Assembly (NCBI GenBank): GCA_965602945.1
Contig: CBFDBC010000228.1
Span: 1 to 5,236 of the forward strand
Direction: 5' to 3'
DNA length: 5,236 nt
DNA from: JAUXEH01 sp965602945
GTDB taxonomy: Bacteria; Acidobacteriota; Aminicenantia; Aminicenantales; Aminicenantaceae
Shown: positions 1 through 5,236 of the stretch, piece by piece
Layout: each line of letters opens with the position of its first letter
How positions within the stretch are numbered: the first letter of the stretch is position 1
Program-made: the position numbers and the translations under genes
Notes under the pieces: model-generated
Told to the model about the DNA's origin: nothing
What the model saw: only the letters and a program-made list of their open reading frames with translations
Databases searched by the model: none

Positions 1-1141
1 AAAAAGTGGTGTTGAAGATCCCCCCCCAGCTTAGCGTCCCCTCTGACTCGATCACTCCCGATTCTCCCTGATTCGTGTGGACGGCGAAACCCAGCCCAAA
101 ACCGTATCCATTTTGGGTGTACAGGTCGCCGACGTGGTTTTGTGACATCAACTGAACGGTCTTGGGGCTGAGGATGCGCGTTCTCTGCAGTTCCCCCCCA
201 TTGAGGATCATCTGACAGAAGCGGAGGTAGTCCATGGCAGTCGAATACAGCCCACCACCCCCGGAGAGCATCTTGGGGAGCCGGGAAGTGAACGGATTCT
301 TACGCGTGTTGCTGTAGACCTCCAGCCCCTCCTGTGCGTCTCCGGGTTTGTAGATGGTGGCGGCCCGCCCGATCTTCTCCTCGGCGATATGGAAACCGCT
401 GTCCTTCATTTTTAGGGGCCGGAAGATGCGCTTCTCGAAGAACTCATCCAGGCTCATGCCCGAGACGTTCTCGACGAGTTTTCCCAGGACATCGGTGGAC
501 ACGCTGTAGTTCCATCTCTCGCCAGGCTGGAAGAGAAGCGGCAGGTCGGACAGCTTCTGCACCATGCCGTCCAGGTCGGGAAGGAAGACCCGGGCTTCCT
601 GATAGGCCCTGTCCACGGGAGTGTCGCCGAAGCTGCCGTAGGTCAGTCCCGAGGTGTGCGTGAGGAGGTGGCGGATGGAGATGGGCCTGCTCTGATCCGT
701 GTACTGCGCCCGGCCGCCCTGCATTCCCGTGTAAACCCTGAGGTTCCCCTGCAGCTCGGGGATATAGCGCGACACTGGCTGGTTCAGGAACAACCGGCCC
801 TCCTCGTGCAGGATCATGACGGCCGTGCTGGTGATGGGCTTGGTCATGGAGGCGATGCGGAAGATGGTATCCTTGCGCATCGGGACGTCATCGGCGAGGT
901 CCATCCGGCCCCAGGTCTTAAAAAACGCAACCTTTCCCTTACGGGCAATGAGGGCTACGGCTCCGGCCAGCTGCTGCTGATCCACGAAGCCCTGGAACAG
1001 CTCGCTGACACGTTCCAGGCGTTTGGAGGAGAGGCCGACCTTTTCGGGTTTGGCCTTGGGCAGGCTTTGGGCTAAGACAGAAAGGCTCAAGAACAGAGCC
1101 ATCACGATCGAAACGGCGAATTTCCGGGAACGCTGACACAT
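1..1141 (-). CDS. Secreted serine hydrolase, beta-lactamase/esterase class C family (3' end cut by window)
   Basis: Reading the minus strand from the ATG at 1141 gives 380 uninterrupted codons to the window edge; the C-terminus is missing. The start is fixed by AGGAGG at 1148-1153, six bases upstream. Residues 1-24 form a type I signal peptide (Arg/Lys start, hydrophobic core, VLA before Gln25), with no lipobox. The catalytic Ser-x-x-Lys is SMTK at 98-101. The second motif is Tyr212-Ser-Val, in the PGERWNYSVS context usual for EstB-like esterases rather than the Tyr-x-Asn of true AmpC. HTSGL lies at 162-166 and the third motif is Trp-Gly-Gly at 372-374, replacing Lys/His-Thr-Gly. The family (PF00144) covers esterases, D-aminopeptidases and PBP4*-like proteins, so the substrate cannot be named. 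The WGG and YSV motifs argue for an esterase or peptidase rather than antibiotic resistance. It probably acts in the periplasm or outside the cell. It lies 62 bases behind the superoxide reductase-like gene on the same strand, so cotranscription is likely. Confidence 0.93.
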   Translation of the reverse strand, partial: MCQRSRKFAVSIVMALFLSLSVLAQSLPKAKPEKVGLSSKRLERVSELFQGFVDQQQLAGAVALIARKGKVAFFKTWGRMDLADDVPMRKDTIFRIASMTKPITSTAVMILHEEGRLFLNQPVSRYIPELQGNLRVYTGMQGGRAQYTDQSRPISIRHLLTHTSGLTYGSFGDTPVDRAYQEARVFLPDLDGMVQKLSDLPLLFQPGERWNYSVSTDVLGKLVENVSGMSLDEFFEKRIFRPLKMKDSGFHIAEEKIGRAATIYKPGDAQEGLEVYSNTRKNPFTSRLPKMLSGGGGLYSTAMDYLRFCQMILNGGELQRTRILSPKTVQLMSQNHVGDLYTQNGYGFGLGFAVHTNQGESGVIESEGTLSWGGIFNTTF

Positions 1142-1203
1142 CGTGCGCCTCCTGAGAAAGATTTGGAGAGAAGACATCATGCCGAACATAACCTCTCTTT
1201 ATA

Positions 1204-1680
1204 TTAGATGACTTCGACCTCCTCCTTCCAGAGGCCGTGAAGGTTACATTTTTCAAAGGCGACCAGTTTTTCCGGTGTGGTGGTGAGCTCGAAGACCGCA
1301 GCGGCCTTCTCGTCTGAGGCCTGAAACTGTTTTTCGCCCAGCGCGTTGCCCTCCCCGTCTTTGAGTTGGATCCACATGATATAGTGCGGTTTTTCTGCGT
1401 TCATCTCATGGCTCACGCTCACCGTTACCCTGAGGCCCGATTCGGTTCTCTCATAGGCCACACTGGGGACGTGGCCGTCCTCTTTGCCTCCGTAGGCGCC
1501 GGGATCCTCTCTGGTGAACACCGTCTGTTCGGCCGGCGCCGGTCCTGCCTCCCCTTCAGATACGACAGCTTCGGCTTGCGCGGCAGGCTCCTCTTGGGAC
1601 CTGGAGCAACCCGCAGGCAGCAGCAGGATAAGAGCCGCAAGCAGGATCAAAGCCGGTGTATGATACTCGTTCTGTTTCAT
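1204..1680 (-). CDS. Superoxide reductase (desulfoferrodoxin C-terminal domain) lipoprotein
   Basis: This 158-residue protein has a lipoprotein signal: hydrophobic segment 10-21, then LPAGC with Cys25 as the probable lipidated residue. A low-complexity Ala/Glu/Gly tether follows (about 26-65), then a single superoxide reductase domain (about 66-158). All five expected iron ligands can be placed: His70 (HVP), His91, His99 (PHYIMWIQL), and Cys145 and His148 in CNLHG. This is the Fe(His)4Cys centre that reduces superoxide to peroxide without making oxygen. There is no N-terminal desulforedoxin domain, so it resembles one-iron neelaredoxin types. Two departures are visible. The usual Glu-Lys before the first His is Asp68-Gly69, so the conserved active-site Lys is absent. 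The second and third His are eight residues apart rather than the usual six. AGGAGG at 1686-1691 lies five bases from the ATG and supports the start. Placement in the envelope is inferred from the signal; most known relatives are cytoplasmic. Catalysis, rather than sensing or electron transfer, is not proven. Confidence 0.9.
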   Translation of the reverse strand: MKQNEYHTPALILLAALILLLPAGCSRSQEEPAAQAEAVVSEGEAGPAPAEQTVFTREDPGAYGGKEDGHVPSVAYERTESGLRVTVSVSHEMNAEKPHYIMWIQLKDGEGNALGEKQFQASDEKAAAVFELTTTPEKLVAFEKCNLHGLWKEEVEVI

Positions 1681-1701
1681 TTCTCCCTCCTAACGTTACC
1701 C

Positions 1702-1730
1702 TTTATGGCAGAGTTTCACGAAAAAGGCAA
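1702..1730 (-). promoter_or_regulatory. Candidate sigma-70-like promoter for the superoxide reductase/serine hydrolase pair
   Basis: On the minus strand TTGCCT (1730-1725) and CATAAA (1707-1702) are separated by 17 bases, and each matches consensus at four of six positions. The predicted transcript start near 1695 leaves a leader of about 14 bases holding the AGGAGG site. The spacing is ideal but the hexamers are only moderate. No operator-like dyad is convincing around it. Confidence 0.4.
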
Positions 1731-1839
1731 CCGAGCCTTAAAACTACGATATGGCCCCTAAAACTTGCCTTTTAAGACGAAAAAAGCATGCCTCTAAGGA
1801 GGTATGTGATTTGTTTCTAATCATTTAAAATGGTCGGAG

Positions 1840-1859
1840 CACGAATAGACACGAATAGA
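1840..1859 (+). repeat. Perfect tandem 10-base direct repeat next to the sialidase -35 box
   Basis: CACGAATAGA occurs twice back to back (1840-1849 and 1850-1859) with no mismatch, and the second copy ends at the base before the -35 hexamer at 1860. A period of one helical turn next to -35 is the geometry of direct-repeat activator sites such as those bound by OmpR/PhoB-type response regulators. Alternatively, it could be a remnant of the CACGAA-type tandem repeats that I recall between genes in various bacteria. Confidence 0.6.
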
Positions 1860-1888
1860 TTGAGGCGGGGGGAGGAAAAGCGTACAAT
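1860..1888 (+). promoter_or_regulatory. Candidate sigma-70-like promoter for the sialidase-fold gene
   Basis: TTGAGG (1860-1865, four of six) and TACAAT (1883-1888, five of six) are separated by exactly 17 bases. The transcript would start near 1895, giving a leader of about 14 bases with AAGGAG at 1897-1902, six bases before the ATG at 1909. The weak -35 half, preceded directly by a tandem repeat, is what one expects of an activator-dependent promoter. The G-rich spacer (GGGGGGAGG region) is unusual. Confidence 0.5.
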
Positions 1889-1908
1889 GGGGGTTCAAGG
1901 AGAAGGGG

Positions 1909-3663
1909 ATGAAAAAAGCGCTCTTTCACTCTGGACTCGCCGCTCTGCTGGTGTTTATCTCTGTCGTGACTCTCCCGGGGCAGGACGTGAGGCTGCCCAT
2001 GCGGCTGGCGGACGTGTTCGCCCCGGTGTTCCTGTTCGTCCCCGCGACCAACGGCGGAAGCCTGATCGCGGAGCCGGACGGCGCCGTGCGGTTTATCTTT
2101 CGCACCGGGCCCGGACACGAGGGAAGCGGAGCCTATCTCTACGAGGATTTCTCTCAGGACGGCGGGGAAAGCTGGTTCCTGGAACACCTGGCCCTGGACA
2201 CAGGGAAAGGATCCCGCAGTGAGATCGCTGAGGTCAACCCCTTTTCGGGAGAGATCTATCTGATGTACACAAGGGGTGATGGACGCCTCCTCCGGACCTA
2301 TGACCACCGCACCCGCTGGGGAGCGGAAAAACGGCTGCCGTTTCATGTCAACTTCACGACGGGAAGCTTCATCTGGCTGCACGAAGAGGAGCCCACCGGT
2401 TTCCACCGCATGGTGGCGGCGGCGCCGGCCGAGGGAGGAGTCGTAACCTATTATTCGGACGATGACGGGGATACCTGGAGCGGCCCCTCCCACCTCATCT
2501 TCTCACCCGAATTCCCGGGCCGCTGGGACAACCCGGCCGGTTCACCCCAGATGATAGAGCTGGAAAGCGGAAAGATCTGGATGCTCACCCGCAATTCGCA
2601 GGATCATCTCTGGGAGTGTTTCTCCGACGACTGGGGCAAGAGCTGGAGCGAACCCCGCCCTTCGCGTTTTATCGGAGTGTTCAGCAACGTGCGCATGACA
2701 CGGATCCCGGACGGCCGCCTGCTGATCATGTGGCTCAACTCCATGCCGCGCACGGGCTTGATCCGGGAAGCCAGCTTTCACAATACGGCCCGGGATGTGC
2801 TGCATGCCGCTGTCTCCGAAGACGACGGCCGTTCCTGGATCGGTTTCCGGGAGGTGGCGCTGGGCCGGCAGCGGCACGCCCGTGTCTTTTCCCGGTTTCC
2901 CGCCTATGACGCGGGGATCCATCATCAGAAGTTCACGGTCACGAAAGACAACAAGGTCATCGTGTTCACCGGCCAGGACGATGAATCCGTGGGACGGGAA
3001 TCCAATCACCGGCAGGCCCTGATCTTCGACCTGGGCTGGCTGTATGAAAGCAGCCGTTTCACGGATTTTTCCCGCGGCTATTCAGATCTCTCAGTGTTCA
3101 AGCTCTCTGTGGACCGCTGGGGCAAGACCAATTACTATTCCCGCGTGCTGGGGGCCACGCTGCTCGAGCATCCGACCCGGCCCTTCCAGCATGTCCTGCA
3201 GTTGGGTAGGGAATCCTGTGACTGGGTGTTCAACGAACAGGACGGGGCATGCTGGAATTTTCCCGCCGGGAAAACCGGGTCGATGGAGACCCGGATCAGG
3301 CTCCGGAAAGGATTCAAAGGCGGGCTGATCAGCCTGACCAACTGTTTCTACAACCCCTCGGACAATGGAGGGGAGGAAGCAGCCATGTACGTGTTCGAAA
3401 TCCCGGCCGACGGGAAGATCAACGTCGGCACAACCCTTGAAACCGAGCGCTGGTACACCGTCCGGCTCGAATGGACCGGCACCCGGGATGCCGAAATCCA
3501 TTCCTGCAGGGTGTCTATCGACGGCCAGCAGCAGGCGGAAAGCCTCCGCCTGCGCAACCCCGCCCCCGACGGCATCTGCTATGTGCGGTTCCGTTCCACG
3601 GCCCCGGAAGAAGACCTGGTCGGCTTCCTGGTGGAATCCATCCGTTCAGAGATCGGATGGTAG
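1909..3663 (+). CDS. Exported sialidase-fold (BNR/Asp-box beta-propeller) protein with C-terminal jelly-roll-like domain
   Basis: This 584-residue protein starts with an export signal (Lys-Lys, hydrophobic 9-22); the cleavage site is unclear because no Ala-x-Ala is present. Residues about 40-375 form a sialidase-type propeller with four Asp boxes (Ser-x-Asp-x-Gly-x-x-Trp) at 72-79, 183-190, 239-246 and 303-310. A linker follows (WLYESSRFTDFSRGYSD, 377-393). Residues about 395-584 look like a beta-rich concanavalin/LamG-type domain, with a WYTVRLEW strand, VSIDG, and CYVRFRS near the end; I do not recognise a named family for it. The FRIP motif of classical GH33 sialidases is absent. By eye, the segment that should carry the catalytic Asn-Glu reads GSPQ (211-214), so sialic acid cleavage is uncertain. 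The protein may be a glycoside hydrolase or lyase on another glycan, or only a binding protein. The start is supported by AAGGAG six bases upstream. It is followed after 73 bases by an amino-acid permease on the same strand. Confidence 0.9.
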   Translation: MKKALFHSGLAALLVFISVVTLPGQDVRLPMRLADVFAPVFLFVPATNGGSLIAEPDGAVRFIFRTGPGHEGSGAYLYEDFSQDGGESWFLEHLALDTGKGSRSEIAEVNPFSGEIYLMYTRGDGRLLRTYDHRTRWGAEKRLPFHVNFTTGSFIWLHEEEPTGFHRMVAAAPAEGGVVTYYSDDDGDTWSGPSHLIFSPEFPGRWDNPAGSPQMIELESGKIWMLTRNSQDHLWECFSDDWGKSWSEPRPSRFIGVFSNVRMTRIPDGRLLIMWLNSMPRTGLIREASFHNTARDVLHAAVSEDDGRSWIGFREVALGRQRHARVFSRFPAYDAGIHHQKFTVTKDNKVIVFTGQDDESVGRESNHRQALIFDLGWLYESSRFTDFSRGYSDLSVFKLSVDRWGKTNYYSRVLGATLLEHPTRPFQHVLQLGRESCDWVFNEQDGACWNFPAGKTGSMETRIRLRKGFKGGLISLTNCFYNPSDNGGEEAAMYVFEIPADGKINVGTTLETERWYTVRLEWTGTRDAEIHSCRVSIDGQQQAESLRLRNPAPDGICYVRFRSTAPEEDLVGFLVESIRSEIGW

Positions 3664-3677
3664 TCCGTGCAGCGTGA

Positions 3678-3700
3678 AAGTGCAGCGGTAAGCTCCACTT
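3678..3700 (+). other. Stem-loop between the sialidase-fold and permease genes
   Basis: AAGTG (3678-3682) pairs with CACTT (3696-3700). After a single C-C mismatch, AGC (3684-3686) pairs with GCT (3692-3694) around a five-base GGTAA loop. That makes eight pairs with one symmetric mismatch. No T-tract follows directly (the next four-T run is at 3719-3722), so it is not a normal intrinsic terminator. It could stabilise, attenuate or process the mRNA between the two genes, or be chance. Confidence 0.3.
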
Positions 3701-3736
3701 GCATAATCGAAGGATTGGTTTTAAACTCGTCCCAGC

Positions 3737-5107
3737 ATGGAAACTAAAACTGATCAGGCAAACGAGACCGGTGCGCCCGATTCGGGCCTGCCAAGGGTAT
3801 TGGGCCTCTGGGACATCGTGGGGATCGTCGTCGGAGGTGTCGTCGGCTCGGGTATCTTCATCGTCCCCGCGGCCATCGCGGCCCAGATCGATGCCCCGCT
3901 GCTGTTCCTCGCCGTGTGGGTAGTAGGCGGCATGCTGAGCTTCTTTGGTGCCCTGAGCTTCGCCGAGCTGGGGACGGCCTACCCCCAGGCGGGAGGCGTG
4001 TATATCTACCTTCGTGAGTCATACGGTTCGCTGATCGCCTTCCTGTTCGGATGGACCCTTTTCCTGGTGATCGACTCTGGCGCCATCGCCACCCTGGCCG
4101 TCGCCTTTTCCACCAAGTACCTTCCGTTCTTCTTCCCCATGTCACCATTCGCCGCCAAGCTGGTGTCGGTCCTGTTCGTGGTGGTGCTCGTTGCGGTCAA
4201 CTATGTGGGAGTCCGCTGGGGCGCCAACCTCCAGAACCTCCTCACACTCATCAAGTTTGCCGCCCTGGCCGGTGTCTGTGTCATCGTGTTCGGTTTCGCC
4301 CGGGGGAACACCTCGCATTTTGTCGCCCCCGCCCCCGGTTCCTTCAACATGGGGCTCATAGGCAGCTTCGGCGTGGCGCTCGTGGCCGTTCTCTGGGCCT
4401 ACAAAGGATGGGAGGCGGCCACCTACAGCATGGGAGAGACGCGCAATCCGGGCAGGAACCTGCCCCTGGGGCTCTTCATCGGCACGGTCTCCGTGATCGG
4501 GATCTACCTGATCACCAACCTGGCCTATCTCTACGTCTTCCCCACCTCCGGGATCGCGCAGTCCGACCGGATCGCAAGCGACGCCATGAGCCTGGCCATC
4601 GGTCCTGTGGGTGCCTCCGTGATCGCGGTCATCATCCTGTTCTCCATCACGGGCGCGGCCAACCAGGTGCTGCTGACCTCACCCCGGGTGTACTATGCCA
4701 TGGCCCGCGACGGGCTGTTCTTCAAGCGGACGGCCGATGTCCATTCCCGGTTCCTGACCCCGCATGTCTCCATCCTGGCGATCGGGGCATGGAGTATCGT
4801 GCTCAGCCTGTCGGGTACCTTCGAGCAGCTGTTCACCTATGTCATCTTCGGCCAGTGGATCTTTTTCGCTCTCACAGCGGGAGCGGTGATCATCCTGCGA
4901 CGGAAGCGGCCCGACCTGCCCCGTCCCTACCGTGTGTTCGGCTACCCGGTCACGCCGATCATCTTCATCTTGTCGGCCATGTTCATCTCCCTCAACACCC
5001 TGATCAACGAGTTCTGGAACGCCCTGGCCGGGTTGATCATCATTTCGGTGGGGCTGCCGGCCTATTTCTACTGGAAGAGAAAAGCTCCCCGGGAATCCTC
5101 CCGGTGA
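3737..5107 (+). CDS. APC-superfamily amino-acid permease (LAT/SteT-like exchanger type)
   Basis: This 456-residue protein has the usual length and about 12 hydrophobic segments for an inner-membrane amino-acid transporter of the APC superfamily. TM1 carries the substrate-binding glycine motif GVVGSGIF (34-41). TM2 is followed by FAELGTAYPQAGG (75-87), where Pro83 and the glycines are typical. TM6 contains WAYKGWEAA (220-228), the unwound helix region, followed by GETRNPGRNLP (233-243), a strong family signature. SPRVYYAMARDGLFF (315-329) and RPYRVFGYP (396-404) are also characteristic of the LAT branch that includes the SteT serine/threonine exchanger. The exact amino acid and proton/exchange mode cannot be read from sequence. 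The ATG is the only start upstream of TM1, because TAA at 3722-3724 closes the frame five codons before it. Unlike the other genes it has no Shine-Dalgarno sequence within 15 bases. It probably shares the sialidase-fold gene's transcript. Confidence 0.95.
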   Translation: METKTDQANETGAPDSGLPRVLGLWDIVGIVVGGVVGSGIFIVPAAIAAQIDAPLLFLAVWVVGGMLSFFGALSFAELGTAYPQAGGVYIYLRESYGSLIAFLFGWTLFLVIDSGAIATLAVAFSTKYLPFFFPMSPFAAKLVSVLFVVVLVAVNYVGVRWGANLQNLLTLIKFAALAGVCVIVFGFARGNTSHFVAPAPGSFNMGLIGSFGVALVAVLWAYKGWEAATYSMGETRNPGRNLPLGLFIGTVSVIGIYLITNLAYLYVFPTSGIAQSDRIASDAMSLAIGPVGASVIAVIILFSITGAANQVLLTSPRVYYAMARDGLFFKRTADVHSRFLTPHVSILAIGAWSIVLSLSGTFEQLFTYVIFGQWIFFALTAGAVIILRRKRPDLPRPYRVFGYPVTPIIFILSAMFISLNTLINEFWNALAGLIIISVGLPAYFYWKRKAPRESSR

Positions 5108-5120
5108 TATCCAGGATATC
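5106..5120. repeat. Short palindrome overlapping the permease stop codon
   Basis: GATATCC, one A, then GGATATC forms a perfect 7-base inverted repeat whose left arm begins inside the TGA stop (5105-5107). A four-pair GGAA/TTCC hairpin follows at 5127-5137. There is no T-tract after either, so an intrinsic terminator is not supported. It could be a 3'-end stabilising hairpin or a protein-binding dyad. Arms this close together are unlikely, but not impossible, by chance in 129 bases. Confidence 0.3.
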
Positions 5121-5236
5121 CTCGCAGGAAGCATTCCAAACCGAGCAGACCTGTGGAGCGGTCGGGCAAGCTGGAGAGGAAGCCATCCGGAGGCGAGCGG
5201 GCATGGTTCCTCGCAGAGGAGAGCGAGCCGAGGAAT
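5119..5236. repeat. Gene-free right end with short direct and inverted repeats
   Basis: TCCTCGCAG occurs at 5119-5127 and again at 5208-5216. The second copy lies in an inverted repeat, TTCCTCG (5207-5213) and CGAGGAA (5229-5235), which also offers the alternative stem CTCGC (5211-5215)/GCGAG (5223-5227... shifted by a GA-rich loop). The strand is markedly purine-rich from 5171. An ATG at 5203 behind GGAGG (5189-5193) opens 11 codons to the window edge but is too short to judge. This may be the edge of an intergenic repeat family or simply the leader of the next gene. Confidence 0.25.

Noticed and set aside
656..1075. A 139-codon plus-strand open frame opposite the serine hydrolase
   Set aside because: It is the complement of a well-supported gene with SMTK, YSV and WGG motifs. 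The translation has no family resemblance, so it is a shadow frame.
1..1141. Antibiotic-resistance beta-lactamase
   Set aside because: The second and third motifs (YSV, WGG) differ from those of AmpC (YAN, KTG) and match esterase or peptidase relatives of the same fold.
1142..1203. Separate promoter for the serine hydrolase (TAATAT/TATAAA-like on the minus strand)
   Set aside because: No acceptable -35 hexamer is found 16-18 bases upstream of either candidate -10, so readthrough from the superoxide reductase gene is simpler.
1739..1765. TAAAACT repeated exactly 20 bases apart (1739-1745, 1759-1765), and a CTTAAAA/TTTTAAG inverted pair (1737-1743, 1770-1776)
   Set aside because: Seven-base AT-rich matches are expected about once by chance in a gap of this size, and the arms do not extend.
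1797..1820. AGGAGG (1797-1802) followed by ATG-TGA or a four-codon GTG frame, looking like a tiny leader peptide
   Set aside because: The spacing to ATG is one base and to GTG three bases, too short for efficient initiation. It also lies upstream of the predicted transcript start, so it would not be in the mRNA.
1825..2493. A 222-codon open frame on the minus strand opposite the sialidase-fold gene
   Set aside because: It lies wholly antisense to a gene with clear Asp-box motifs, has no recognisable domain, and crosses the promoter region. It reflects GC-rich codon usage on the other strand.
4679..5134. A 151-codon minus-strand open frame opposite the permease
   Set aside because: It is charged, low-complexity in character and fully overlaps conserved permease helices on the other strand. 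No supporting evidence of its own.
5106..5137. Intrinsic terminator after the permease
   Set aside because: The palindromes have one- or three-base loops and no following T-tract on either strand.
5203..5236. Possible start of another gene at ATG 5203 behind GGAGG at 5189-5193
   Set aside because: Only 11 codons are visible, they fall inside an inverted repeat, and the encoded residues are a low-complexity Arg/Glu run. Not supportable without more sequence.

Overview
The window looks like ordinary chromosomal DNA from a GC-rich, Gram-negative-type (diderm) bacterium with an anaerobic or microaerophilic lifestyle. The diderm suggestion comes from exported enzymes and a lipoprotein signal. The anaerobe suggestion comes from a superoxide reductase-family protein, which is typical of anaerobes. 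Three of the four genes have strong AGGAGG-like ribosome binding sites. The gene mix (secreted beta-lactamase-fold hydrolase, secreted sialidase-fold protein, amino-acid permease) fits a scavenging heterotroph. Acidobacteriota such as Aminicenantes, or the Planctomycetes/Bacteroidota-type polymer degraders, are my guesses. The sequence alone does not settle the phylum, and no rRNA, tRNA or marker gene is present.

Layout: two divergent gene pairs flank a 228-base regulatory gap (1681-1908). Leftward (minus strand) is a membrane-anchored superoxide reductase-like lipoprotein (1680 to 1204). After 62 bases follows a secreted serine hydrolase of the beta-lactamase/esterase class C family (1141 to 1), which runs off the left edge with 380 codons visible and no frameshift. 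Rightward (plus strand) is a 584-residue exported sialidase-fold (Asp-box/BNR) protein (1909-3663). After 73 bases follows a 456-residue APC-superfamily amino-acid permease (3737-5107). The last 129 bases hold short repeats and dyads but no gene I can support.

Regulation: each divergent direction has a readable sigma-70-like promoter with a 17-base spacer, placed so that the transcript leader would be only about 14 bases and contain little beyond the ribosome binding site. On the sialidase side, a perfect tandem duplication of a 10-base unit (CACGAATAGA twice) ends exactly where the -35 box begins. This is the best candidate regulatory site in the window.

How the genes may work together (inference): the right-hand pair could couple extracellular or periplasmic attack on a glycoconjugate with uptake of amino acids. 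The left-hand pair puts an envelope-located superoxide-handling protein beside an envelope hydrolase. I found no mobile element, CRISPR array, RNA gene or defence system. The most unusual items are the altered active-site loop of the superoxide reductase-like lipoprotein, the non-canonical sialidase-fold protein with an unrecognised C-terminal domain, and the tandem repeat at its promoter.
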